From assembly GCA_945787885.1 (NCBI GenBank), contig CALZJF010000013.1:1-58417 (forward strand): a stretch of 58,417 nt of DNA, written 5' to 3'. A program made the translations under genes and the position numbers. Origin of the DNA: an uncultured Bacteroidales bacterium (lineage in GTDB: Bacteria > Bacteroidota > Bacteroidia > Bacteroidales > Bacteroidaceae). This document shows positions 8,557 through 17,076 of the stretch, piece after piece; the stretch's first letter is position 1, and the number at the start of each line of letters is the position of its first letter. The notes beneath the pieces are model-generated. The model did not search any database, was not told the origin of the DNA, and was given only the letters and a program-made list of their open reading frames with translations.

Positions 8557-10377
8557 ATGAAACACATTCTTAAATATACCTTGGCGGCATCAGCACTTCT
8601 GTTTGCTGCCACAAGTTGTAGCGATTTCGGTGATGTAAATATAAATCCCGAATCGTTGAATGAAGGAAACGTTCCCATGAAGAGCGTATTCTCCAACGCC
8701 CAGCACCAACTTTTGGGTTCCGACTGGGATGGTTGGCGTAACCAGTGCATTTATGCAGAACAGTGGATGCAGCACACCTGCTCGGCTGACTGGTGGTGGA
8801 GCTATGGCTATGGCTACTCCTTCTCCGATGGCTACTCTGCTGCTTTCTGGGATGGTATCTACAGTGGTGACCGTGGTGCCGTACGCGATGTGACTACAGC
8901 TCTTGACAAGTGGAAGGATGATGCTGCTCATGCTGTAGATTACCAGCTGGCACGCATCACTCGCGTACTTTGCATGAGCCGTCTTACCGATGCCTATGGC
9001 GACCTTCCCTACTTCGAGGCTGGACGTCCTGCACTCAATAACTATCCCAAGTATGACACGCAGCAGGCTGTCTATCTTGACATGCTCAAGGAACTTGATG
9101 AGGCTTATCAGGCACTTCCGCAGAGTGGTAGTGCTGAGATGCAGAAGGCAGACATCTACTATGAAGGCGATGTTGCTAAGTGGCGCAAGTTTGCCAATAG
9201 TCTGATGCTCCGTCTGGCTATGCGTCTTACCAATGTGGAGCCTGAAACAGCAAAGAAATATGCTGAACTCGCCTCCAAGCGTGAGCTCATCAAGGACTGG
9301 ACTGACAACTGCGTCCTTAACCATCCTGATGGCAACGTGAACAACGACTCTGCTGAGCCCGTGGCCAAGATTTACGCCCATTGCGATCCTGGGGCAGGAT
9401 TCCTCAGCCGTACCTTCGTTGAGACGCTCCAAAATGCTGGCGGACCTGCCGACCCCCGTCTTGGTATGGTCGGTTCGTTCATCGCTACTGGAAAAGTGGA
9501 AGCTGGTATTACCGATGCCAACAACTATCAATACGGCTCTATGCGTGCTGCCGACCAGGTGGGTCTGCCGCTCTCGGGCTCCTGGAACCGCACGAGCAAC
9601 TGGTTCGTAGGGCGTTATGCAGAAATGGCAGTTCTCTGTGGCGACAAGGATTCTCAGGATGCGGCTCTTGAGGACTTCCGTGCCAACCGCAAGAACCACT
9701 ATTCTACCATCGGACGTTACAGCTATTCCGACCCTTGTGCCCCGACTTTCATCTGCACAGCCGTCCAGACTCGTCTGGCACTCGCAGAAGCCATCCTGCG
9801 CGGTTGGGCAAATGGCGATGCCGCTGCTGAATATGCTGAGGCCATCCGTCAGGGTGTTTACCAGTTCCAGCAGTTCCCCAAGGCCGACAAATTTTATAAA
9901 ACTGCCCTTGATGACAACGACCTCGAGGCATACGTAGCCGACAAGCTGGCTAAGTTCAACGCCAAGGATGCAGAGGGCAAGTACAGCATGATTGGTACTC
10001 AGTATTGGATAGCATGTTTTGCTGACTCTTACGAGACCTTCGCCAACTGGCGTCGTACGGGTTATCCCGAGCTTATTCCGATGTATGACTATCAGTCAAC
10101 GCTTGATGGTCACGAGATTGAAATTGGCCAGTATTCTACAGAGGGTGCTATTCCTCGTCGCTTCACCTATACCATGGACGAAGGCAATGTAAACGAAGCC
10201 AACTATAACGAGGCTGTGGCACGTCTGCTGAAGACGGTTGACGCTGACCGTACGAGTGCCAAGGTAGGCAACTCCTTCTATACTCGCGTATGGTGGGACA
10301 GCCGCACTCTGAAGAAAAACGAAAAGGCTCCTAAGGAACCTTGGAATGGCGTTATTCCTTTCCACGGATTCGAATAA
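8557..10377 (+). CDS. SusD/RagB-like nutrient-binding lipoprotein
   Basis: 606 aa. Surface lipoprotein that caps the SusC barrel. The signal peptide ends in lipobox FAATSC with the acylated Cys at about residue 21, followed by SDFGDVNINPE. The pattern (NPE near the N-terminus, AQWM-type aromatic stretch, YGDLPYFEAG, YPKYDTQQAVY) fits the SusD-like_2 subgroup rather than classical starch SusD. It is translated just after SusC and followed by a strong GC hairpin at 10467, so SusC/D may be transcribed at a higher level than the two genes downstream. Confidence 0.93.
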   Translation: MKHILKYTLAASALLFAATSCSDFGDVNINPESLNEGNVPMKSVFSNAQHQLLGSDWDGWRNQCIYAEQWMQHTCSADWWWSYGYGYSFSDGYSAAFWDGIYSGDRGAVRDVTTALDKWKDDAAHAVDYQLARITRVLCMSRLTDAYGDLPYFEAGRPALNNYPKYDTQQAVYLDMLKELDEAYQALPQSGSAEMQKADIYYEGDVAKWRKFANSLMLRLAMRLTNVEPETAKKYAELASKRELIKDWTDNCVLNHPDGNVNNDSAEPVAKIYAHCDPGAGFLSRTFVETLQNAGGPADPRLGMVGSFIATGKVEAGITDANNYQYGSMRAADQVGLPLSGSWNRTSNWFVGRYAEMAVLCGDKDSQDAALEDFRANRKNHYSTIGRYSYSDPCAPTFICTAVQTRLALAEAILRGWANGDAAAEYAEAIRQGVYQFQQFPKADKFYKTALDDNDLEAYVADKLAKFNAKDAEGKYSMIGTQYWIACFADSYETFANWRRTGYPELIPMYDYQSTLDGHEIEIGQYSTEGAIPRRFTYTMDEGNVNEANYNEAVARLLKTVDADRTSAKVGNSFYTRVWWDSRTLKKNEKAPKEPWNGVIPFHGFE

Positions 10378-10466
10378 TCGTTTTTGGCGACAAGGATTTA
10401 TCAATTCCTGTTAGACTAAGGATGAGATTGTCAGTCCTTGTTCTCCACTTAATGTTTTGACAGCGA

Positions 10467-10500
10467 CCCCCGGTTTCATCTTATATGATGGCACCGGGGG
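10467..10500 (+). terminator. GC-rich hairpin after susD (terminator or attenuator)
   Basis: Arms CCCCCGGT and ACCGGGGG enclose a second small stem (CATC/GATG). The following T content is modest (gattgctgttt), so it may only attenuate transcription into the membrane-protein gene. Confidence 0.6.
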
Positions 10501-10561
10501 GATTGCTGTTTATCTGTTTCCTGTTCCTGAAGTTCCCCCTCTTCCCTTTATTTTTTACGCT

Positions 10562-12301
10562 GTGCTACATTTCTTTTCCAGTTCGCGTTTCAATCTGCTG
10601 CTGGCACTCTTGGTGCTGTTGCTGTTGCAACTATTCTGCGCCTACGATTTCCTCTATGCTGAGCAGTTCAGCTTCTTTCGTTTCTCAGCCGACTATGCTG
10701 CTTCCATGCTCCTCCATCCTGGCGGCGCGGTGGAATATGCGGCACAGTTTCTATGTCAATTCTATTACTATCGTTGGGCAGGACCATTCATCGCCTCCCT
10801 CCTCTTCTTTCTGATGGCTGAGGGTCTCAGCGTGCTGTCGCATCGGCGTTGTCCATTCTTCTGTGTGGCAGCGGCGTTGCTGGTGGCTGTGCTGGAGACG
10901 GTGGTCCACTATCCCATGGCTGCTACGCTTTCCATACTTGCTGCCGTATGGCTCACGGTGGTGTATCTGCGTATGGGAAGTGTGTTGGAAAGCCGGCTTT
11001 CTGCACCTTGGAACCATTGGCAGCATTTTTTTCGACTCATCTTCTACCTGATTCTCTACTATTGGCTGGCAGGCTATGGATGGGCTCCTGCAAAAGACGC
11101 ACTGCATACGTGGACGCTGAGTCGTTATGCCACAAGTTTTCTGCAAGTGCCTGCCGCTGCTCATCTGCTTCCTGTATGCTATGTGGTAGTGCTGCTGCTT
11201 GCATTGGGCCGGCGTTGGAGTACGTCGGTTCTCATAGATGACTGGCTGACGCGTGGACGTCGCTGGCGCGGTGTCTCGTTGCGCAGTGTGGTAGTCGATG
11301 TTGCACAGATTCTTCTTGCTTTTTGCCTTGTTGCGATATATTATGTGCAGACGCATCCAGCAGATGAGTGTAAGCTGAAACGCCTTGATGTCATGCGGTG
11401 GCATGAACAGTGGAACCGCATCCTTCTGGAACCTCTGCCGACATGGGAACGTCCTGTTTATGCCTGCTACAAGAATTTAGCACTTGCCAGTCGTGGCAAG
11501 TTGGGCGAAAGCCTCAATCTCTTTCCGCAGGGCGGCCCTGAAGGGCTGTGGATGCCCTGGCGCGACACTCGGCAGCAGGCCGACCTTCTTGCCGACATCT
11601 TTTGGGTGCAGGGCAATGTGGCGATGGCGCAGAAGATGGCTTTCAATGCCATGAGTTTCCATCCTTCAGGATTGTGTCCGCGCCATTTGTTGCGCTTGGC
11701 AGAGACGAATTTGGCAATGGGCAACGACGCTGTAGCTGAGAAATACCTGAATTTGCTTGATGATACGTTCGTCTATGCCGACCAAGCGCGTTGTCTCCGC
11801 AAGTTTGTGGGTCATCCTGAGCGTTTGAAGGCTGATGCGCGCCTCTCGATGGCTCATCGTTGCCTGACGACCGATGAACTGCTAACCAACGACGAGCTCG
11901 GAGATTTGCGCCCCATCATGGCAGCTAACCCTGCTGCGCGGGGAGCTCGCGACTATTACGGGGCTTACCTCCTCCTCTCAGGGCAACTTGAGGAGTTTCG
12001 CTATTTCATCGACCACTACTGCATTTTCCCCTTCAATCCTGCGTCTTCCGATGCTGCTCCGTTACGGCCTGCGGAAGCCTATGCAGATGGGCTTCCCCGC
12101 AGTTTTCAGGAGGCTCTTGTCATGATGCTTGACGAGGCCGACGATGTTCGCTACGGCATCAACCCTGAGGTGCGGCAGGATTTTTCTGCTTTTCGTCAGT
12201 TGCTTGAGGATTCCGGAGGAAATGTGTCTGCCATTCCCGAGCGTTTCTACAGCACATATTGGTTTTATTCCTTTACACAATCAAAAGCCCACAGGCAATG
12301 A
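10562..12301 (+). CDS. DUF6057-like multi-pass membrane protein
   Basis: About 580 aa from the chosen GTG. A first TM helix (NLLLALLVLLLLQLF) is followed by DFLYAEQFSFF, then an HPGGAVEYAAQF segment and several further TM helices up to about residue 260. The C-terminal half is soluble, with TPR-like alpha-hairpins (ADLLADIFWVQGNVAMAQKM, then LAMGNDAVAEKYL). This pattern resembles the uncharacterised DUF6057 family. The frame stays open back to a TTG at 10457, but that start lies in front of the hairpin at 10467, so I prefer 10562. The stop overlaps the next gene's ATG (ATGA), indicating translational coupling to the CxxCH propeller. Function unknown. Confidence 0.75.
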   Translation: MLHFFSSSRFNLLLALLVLLLLQLFCAYDFLYAEQFSFFRFSADYAASMLLHPGGAVEYAAQFLCQFYYYRWAGPFIASLLFFLMAEGLSVLSHRRCPFFCVAAALLVAVLETVVHYPMAATLSILAAVWLTVVYLRMGSVLESRLSAPWNHWQHFFRLIFYLILYYWLAGYGWAPAKDALHTWTLSRYATSFLQVPAAAHLLPVCYVVVLLLALGRRWSTSVLIDDWLTRGRRWRGVSLRSVVVDVAQILLAFCLVAIYYVQTHPADECKLKRLDVMRWHEQWNRILLEPLPTWERPVYACYKNLALASRGKLGESLNLFPQGGPEGLWMPWRDTRQQADLLADIFWVQGNVAMAQKMAFNAMSFHPSGLCPRHLLRLAETNLAMGNDAVAEKYLNLLDDTFVYADQARCLRKFVGHPERLKADARLSMAHRCLTTDELLTNDELGDLRPIMAANPAARGARDYYGAYLLLSGQLEEFRYFIDHYCIFPFNPASSDAAPLRPAEAYADGLPRSFQEALVMMLDEADDVRYGINPEVRQDFSAFRQLLEDSGGNVSAIPERFYSTYWFYSFTQSKAHRQ

Positions 12302-13815
12302 AGATGCTACGACGTACATACTTCCATCTGTTAATTGTTGTTTCCCTCGCCGTTTCGGGCGTATTCATGGCATCGTGTGAGCAGAGCAAAGTGCCCACGG
12401 CAACGAATATTAGCAGAACCGTCCCCCGAATCTATCCCGACTATACCCATGTCACCATTCCTGCCAACATCGCTCCGTTGCGTTTCAAACTTTGTCGGCC
12501 CGAGCTGTATGATGCCGCAGTGGTAGCCTTCTATTGCCGCGAATTGGGCGATGCGCCGTTGATGGTAGAGAAGGCCGATGGTGACGGACGTTTCCTCTTC
12601 GGTAAGGACGATTGGCACGAGATGCTCTCTCCCCTGCGAGGAAAACAGTTGGAGGTGGTCATTTTCACCCGTAAACGCGATGCTTGGACGCAGCATCAGC
12701 CCTTCACTCTTGATGTGGCTCGCGAGGACATTGACTCTTGTCTGGTATATCGACTCCTTCCGCCAGGTTACGAGTTGTGGTTTGAGATGGGCATCTATCA
12801 ACGCTGTCTGACGGATTTCACGGAGACTGCCATTGCCCAAAACACTCTGACCGATCACAACTGCATGAACTGCCATTCGTTCTGCATGCAGAGCCCAGAC
12901 ACAATGATGCTTCATATGCGTGCTGCTCACGGCGGAACATACATCCTGACAAATGGAAAAATCAAGCGTGTTGATGGGCATTTGAGTAATGAAATTCCTC
13001 AGATGGTCTATCCTTCATGGCATCCTTCAGGACGTTTTATCGCATTTTCTACCAACGACACCCACCAGCGCTTCCACATGCGCAGCAAGAATCGCATCGA
13101 AGTCTTCGACCGTAAGAGCAGTGTTTTCGTCTATGATGTAAAGAATCATCGTCCACTTCAGTCGCCCCTGATGTCCGACAGTCTCTGTTATTCCACGTTC
13201 CCGACGTTTTCGCCCGATGGTCGCACCCTCTATTTCTGTGCAGCTCAGCGTGTCGATAGCCTTCCTGCCGATTATCGTCAAGTGCGCTATAGCCTTTGCA
13301 GCATTTCCTTCGATGCCGTCTCTGGCACTTTTGGCCATCAGGTGGATACCCTGTACAGCACTTACACCACGCGTATGGCAGGCGTGCCGCAGGGGCATAG
13401 CGTTAGTTTCCCCCGTGTAAGTCCTGACGGTCGTCATCTTGTGTTCACCCTGAGTCGTTATGGCAATTTCAGCATCTGGCATGCAGATGCCGATCTTTAT
13501 CTTCTTCGTCTTTCTGATGGCAGCATGGCTCCGCTTCGTGCTGCCAACAGCGCGAATGTGGAGAGTTATCACAGCTGGAGCCATAACAGTCGTTGGCTGG
13601 CATTCAGTAGCCGCCGCGACGATGGTTTGCACACGCGCCCCTATTTCACCTATATCGACACTTTGGGACATTGCCGCAAGGCTTTCATGCTGCCACAGTC
13701 CGACCCATCGTTCTATGATGTCTTCACCCTTTCCTACAACATTCCGGAATTGGTGCGTCGTCCTGTCAAGGCTACTCCGCACGACTTTGCCAACGCCGCT
13801 CGCCAGGCCCCATAG
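12298..13815 (+). CDS. Lipoprotein TolB-like beta-propeller with a CxxCH motif
   Basis: 505 aa. The signal peptide ends in lipobox FMASC. An N-terminal beta domain precedes a conserved C189-M-N-C192-H193 in the sentence HNCMNCHSF, which has the form of a c-type haem attachment site. PD40/TolB-like blades follow (YPSWHPSGRFIAFSTN, FPTFSPDGRTLYFCA, FPRVSPDGRHLVFTLS, YHSWSHNSRWLAFSSRR). Its start overlaps the stop of the DUF6057-like gene. The likely location is the periplasm or outer membrane. It may hold a haem or another metal, or the motif may be structural; no cytochrome maturation gene is in the window. It is the last gene of the SusC/D operon, ending before a strong terminator. Confidence 0.8.
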   Translation: MKMLRRTYFHLLIVVSLAVSGVFMASCEQSKVPTATNISRTVPRIYPDYTHVTIPANIAPLRFKLCRPELYDAAVVAFYCRELGDAPLMVEKADGDGRFLFGKDDWHEMLSPLRGKQLEVVIFTRKRDAWTQHQPFTLDVAREDIDSCLVYRLLPPGYELWFEMGIYQRCLTDFTETAIAQNTLTDHNCMNCHSFCMQSPDTMMLHMRAAHGGTYILTNGKIKRVDGHLSNEIPQMVYPSWHPSGRFIAFSTNDTHQRFHMRSKNRIEVFDRKSSVFVYDVKNHRPLQSPLMSDSLCYSTFPTFSPDGRTLYFCAAQRVDSLPADYRQVRYSLCSISFDAVSGTFGHQVDTLYSTYTTRMAGVPQGHSVSFPRVSPDGRHLVFTLSRYGNFSIWHADADLYLLRLSDGSMAPLRAANSANVESYHSWSHNSRWLAFSSRRDDGLHTRPYFTYIDTLGHCRKAFMLPQSDPSFYDVFTLSYNIPELVRRPVKATPHDFANAARQAP

Positions 13816-13863
13816 CCCGGCGTGACTGTATGTGATGAAAAAAAAGCCTATGGGTCAAAGAAG

Positions 13864-13911
13864 TTCCCCAGCGTAAGGCCTCGCGCCTTTCGCTGGGGAA
13901 TTTCGTTTTCT
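13864..13911. terminator. Strong terminator after the propeller gene
   Basis: Perfect outer stem TTCCCCAGCG/CGCTGGGGAA with an inner AAGGC/GCCTT stem, followed by TTTCGTTTTC on the plus strand. The 177 bp from here to the SDR stop holds nothing else that I recognise. Confidence 0.85.
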
Positions 13912-14088
13912 TATGTTGAGTGAATCTTTGCTTTGTGCTTCCCGCCATTGCCGTAGGCAGAGCAGGAGCCTGAAGCGCAGGGATTACCCATGAATGCCGT
14001 AATCCGTGGGAAAAAGAAAGCTCTTAGTGGTGAGCGAAAAGAGGGGCGATGGGGGAATCTGCCGTCAGAAGCTCCCCAGCAGCTGAGA

Positions 14089-14850
14089 CTATGCGTCTTC
14101 GCGGTGTATGATGGAGCCCGAGGCCTGATGGGTGGCGAGGACGAGCACTTCGGCAATCTGCACGTGGGCAGGAGCCGAGGCCACATAGTATGCCACGTCG
14201 GCAATGTCAGTGCCCGTCAGAGGCTGAATACCCTGATACACCTTGTCGGCACGTTCGTTGTCGCCGTGGAAACGCACGCGGCTGAAGTTCGTCTCCACGA
14301 GTCCGGGCTTGATGTTCGTCACGCGCAGGGCAGTCTCTGCCACGTCGATGCGCAGACCGTCAGTGATGGTCTTCACGGCAGCCTTCGTGGCGCAATAGAC
14401 ATTGCCTCCGGCATAGGCAGCATCGCCTGCCACACTGCCGATGTTGATGATGTGGCCGGCATTCCGTGCCACCATGCCTGGGACAATCAGGCGCGTCATC
14501 GTCAGCAGACCCTTGATGTTCGTGTCAATCATCGTGTCCCAGTCCGCCATGTCGCCCTCATATTCCTTTTCCAGTCCGAGTGCCAGTCCGGCGTTGTTGA
14601 TGAGGACATCGGGGGTGGCCCAGTCCTCGTCCAGACTTTCTACAGCCGCCTTTGCTGCTGCTGCATCGCGGACATCGAAGACGAGCGAGCGAACTTCCGT
14701 GCCATTCGCTTCGAGAGCCGTCTTCAAGGCTTCAGTTTTTTCCGCGTTGCGCCCCGTGATGATGAGGCGGTAACCGCCTTCTGCGAATTTTCTTGCGCAG
14801 GCTTCGCCGATGCCACTGGTGGCCCCGGTGATAAATGCAGTTTTCTTCAT
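14089..14850 (-). CDS. SDR family NADP-dependent oxidoreductase (YdfG-like)
   Basis: 253 aa, the usual classical SDR length. Rossmann motif TGATSGIG at residues 8-15, NNAG near 86, the catalytic Ser in IGSVAG and the YxxxK pair in VYCATK. The C-terminal pattern (PGLVETNFS followed by an RFHGD segment) is like the YdfG branch, which oxidises L-allo-threonine, serine and 3-hydroxy acids with NADP. Monocistronic. A minus-strand TACTTTTG box at 14903-14910 gives a leader of about 45 nt. Substrate inferred from similarity only. Confidence 0.9.
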   Translation of the reverse strand: MKKTAFITGATSGIGEACARKFAEGGYRLIITGRNAEKTEALKTALEANGTEVRSLVFDVRDAAAAKAAVESLDEDWATPDVLINNAGLALGLEKEYEGDMADWDTMIDTNIKGLLTMTRLIVPGMVARNAGHIINIGSVAGDAAYAGGNVYCATKAAVKTITDGLRIDVAETALRVTNIKPGLVETNFSRVRFHGDNERADKVYQGIQPLTGTDIADVAYYVASAPAHVQIAEVLVLATHQASGSIIHREDA

Positions 14851-14902
14851 GTTTCTCTGAATGTAGAATTGAAAATGGATGCGCCATTAGCATCCTGACA
14901 GG

Positions 14903-14910
14903 CAAAAGTA
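14903..14910 (-). promoter_or_regulatory. -7 box of the SDR gene
   Basis: Minus-strand TACTTTTG, a perfect TAnnTTTG match; the -33 element is weak. Confidence 0.5.
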
Positions 14911-15017
14911 AACATAAATTTGAGAAACTCACCCCTTTCGGCTGAAATATCTGTGGTCAAATCAGGGCAATGCCCGTTTTCATCGGCAGTGTGCTTTCAG
15001 AAAAACGTATTTTATCC

Positions 15018-15025
15018 TATATTTG
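15018..15025 (+). promoter_or_regulatory. -7 box for the TerB-like gene
   Basis: TATATTTG on the plus strand. It predicts a leader of about 200 nt that contains the AT-rich repeats at 15133-15194. Confidence 0.45.
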
Positions 15026-15132
15026 CTGTGCGAAGGTGGGGCTGCGGATTGGCAGAAGGGCTCTTGTGCGGGCTGAACCTCTTGCGCTCGCCTTGCGCAC
15101 AGCCTTCCTTTCGCATACACTGAGCAGGGCGC

Positions 15133-15194
15133 ATGGCATACATGTATATATAATGGCATACATATATGCGCATGGCATACATATATATATAATG
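15133..15194 (+). repeat. Three 19-20 nt ATGGCATACATRTATAT-type repeats
   Basis: The unit ATGGCATACAT plus a run of TA dinucleotides begins at 15133, 15153 and 15172. The array lies in the presumed leader of the TerB-like gene, 42 bp before its ATG. Confidence 0.7.
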
Positions 15195-15235
15195 AGTAGC
15201 CTGCTTGTCATACACAGTAGCGAAGCTGACCACAG

Positions 15236-16585
15236 ATGTTAGAACGAATACAACGAATAGCATTGGCGCGCGTGTTGTCTGACCTCATCGAGGCTGACTT
15301 CATCGTAGAAGAAAAGGAGATGGACTTCTTCGAGGAGGCCATCTCCAAGGATGGTTTCTGCATCAGCGAAGCCATGCTCATCGAGGCCAAGCGCATGGAT
15401 TTTGCCAAGGCGATGGCGATTCTCAAGGAGCTGGATGGGCCGACGAGAGACGCGCTTGTGGAAACGCTGAAACGCCTATCGCTCTCCGACGGGACGTGCG
15501 TGCCGCTCGAAGCCATCCTGATATGCTGCGTCGATATGGCCTTGCGCGCGGATGCCCATGTGCTCTCTGTGCCGACGGGGAGCATCAGCATCGAAAACAT
15601 GACAGCCATCTATGTGGAGCATGCCGACGGGACGGCGACTGACGCTGCCATACGCGAGAGTCTGCCGCAGATAGAGGCAGAGTTGGCGCGGGCTGGTTTT
15701 GATTTCGTATATATCCCCGCCGTCGCCCGCGACTTCCGTGCGCTGGGGGCGGACTATCTGCACAAAGTGGTGAAGTATATGATACCCTCCGCCTCCGCCT
15801 CTCGCATCGACGATGTCTGCCAGAGCCTGTGCAGTCTGAGCACGGCGCGCTTCTGCCGCGACCTGCTCTGCCGGAAGATGGGCATTTGCCTGACAGACCG
15901 CACGCCATCGTTGCTCATCAAAGTCAATGAGTCAGACCTCATTGATGCCTTTGGCAACGACGATGCCGAGCGGACGAGGTTCAGCAACTTCCTGCAAGTG
16001 GGGCTGACCGAAGAGGCGCTGCCGACAATCCTGCGCCTGACGAGCGCTTACCGCACAATGATAAATGCAGAAATCTATGCGAAACCGCGGCCGGCGAGCC
16101 ACAAATTTCTCTATTCCGGCTTCCACCGTTCGCTCTTCGACCTGATAGCCTACGGCAAGGAGGCGAAGGCATGCCGGCTCGTGTTTGACTTTTCTGCCCA
16201 TGCGGCTAAGGTATGTTTCGAGACGGAGGATGGCAGCGAGCGCATCGTGCTGAAGCTCAGTCCGCAGGAAGCCGTGCTCTACCTGATGATTGCCCGGAAG
16301 TCAGTGGAGGGCGATGGGCTCGACTGGCGCGAACACCTTTCAAAAACAGAAAAACAAGCCTTGCTGCACGAATACAACCTTCTCTATCGCCATGTGGGCA
16401 AGGGCAACAGCGTGAGCGAATATAAGGACCGAACCCAAACCCATCATATCAAGACGCGCATCAAGGTCTTGACGGGGATAGCTAATGCTGAAATGTTCAT
16501 CCCGGAGCATGTGAGGCAGGGCGCCAAGTCGTTCTACCGCATCAAGGCCACGCGCGATTGGGTAAGGTTCATCTTGCCCGTTTGA
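15236..16585 (+). CDS. TerB-like domain protein with uncharacterised C-terminal part
   Basis: 449 aa, no signal peptide or TM segment, so cytoplasmic. Residues 1-105 are helical and show the two-repeat acidic pattern of TerB-like domains (SDLIEADFIVEEKEMDFFEE, then LSLSDGTCVPLEAIL with an aDG-x-E-type metal-binding look). The middle (about 125-200) has an alternating pattern. The C-terminal ~130 residues are basic and resemble a winged-helix or nucleic-acid-binding region (KTRIKVLTGIANAEMF). I do not recognise the full-length family. It stands alone between the SDR and calcium ATPase genes. A stress or signalling role is inferred only from the TerB likeness. Confidence 0.65.
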   Translation: MLERIQRIALARVLSDLIEADFIVEEKEMDFFEEAISKDGFCISEAMLIEAKRMDFAKAMAILKELDGPTRDALVETLKRLSLSDGTCVPLEAILICCVDMALRADAHVLSVPTGSISIENMTAIYVEHADGTATDAAIRESLPQIEAELARAGFDFVYIPAVARDFRALGADYLHKVVKYMIPSASASRIDDVCQSLCSLSTARFCRDLLCRKMGICLTDRTPSLLIKVNESDLIDAFGNDDAERTRFSNFLQVGLTEEALPTILRLTSAYRTMINAEIYAKPRPASHKFLYSGFHRSLFDLIAYGKEAKACRLVFDFSAHAAKVCFETEDGSERIVLKLSPQEAVLYLMIARKSVEGDGLDWREHLSKTEKQALLHEYNLLYRHVGKGNSVSEYKDRTQTHHIKTRIKVLTGIANAEMFIPEHVRQGAKSFYRIKATRDWVRFILPV

Positions 16586-16766
16586 TGAGTCGTCCCCGTG
16601 TTCCTCCCCGATAGGCTGGGGAATGCGATACTGTATGAGGGCAAACGCGCTGTTGGGTCAGTGTTTGCTGCTGAGTTTGCCTTTGAAATCCTTTTTTTCA
16701 TCCGTTCCAATCTTCTGAAAATCACCGTTTTGGGCAGGCCTGAAGCGTGCTGCCGGTGCGAAAGCC

Positions 16767-16925
16767 CTGAGCTTCGCGCCCCTGCTGCAGGGCTTCTGCT
16801 CTCCGATTGACCATTTTCGCCCCAAAAAGTGATTGTTTCCGCCCCTTAAAGCGGCCATTTTCACCCCTCTATATGATTACTCTGCCCGCTCAAAATGGTC
16901 AGTCTGGGATGAGGTGCGCTGTCGG
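16767..16925 (+). repeat. 22-nt-period element, copy 1
   Basis: Leader 16767-16807 (starts CTGAGCTTC, contains CAGGGCTTCTGC). Six-base boxes follow at 16808 TGACCA, 16830 TGATTG, 16852 CGGCCA, 16874 TGATTA and 16896 TGGTCA, each separated by exactly 16 nt with a C-rich centre such as TTTTCGCCCC. The trailer contains GCGCTGTCGGA. It lies about 100 bp upstream of the calcium-ATPase promoter. Confidence 0.85.
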
Positions 16926-17007
16926 ATGCCTGAGCATGACCGTCGAAAATGGGGCATCGTGCATACAAAAAATCGCAAATACCGCCGTTTCCAACGTTGT
17001 AATTCTC

Positions 17008-17037
17008 GTTGAAAACGTGGGATATGTCGTAATTTTG
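17008..17037 (+). promoter_or_regulatory. Promoter of the calcium ATPase gene
   Basis: GTTG at 17008-17011, an 18-nt spacer, then TAATTTTG at 17030-17037. The ATG follows 40 nt later. Confidence 0.6.
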
Positions 17038-17076
17038 CAGCCCGAACAAGAAAATAATTTACATCACCTACCTGCT

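Noticed and set aside
10457-10561. TTG start extending the DUF6057-like protein by 35 codons
   Set aside because: The extension crosses a strong GC hairpin and reads as Pro-rich non-conserved sequence; GTG 10562 places the first TM helix at the N-terminus.
16808-16901. CRISPR array
   Set aside because: Repeats of 6 bp with 16-nt low-complexity spacers and no cas genes; the spacers are similar to each other, not unique.
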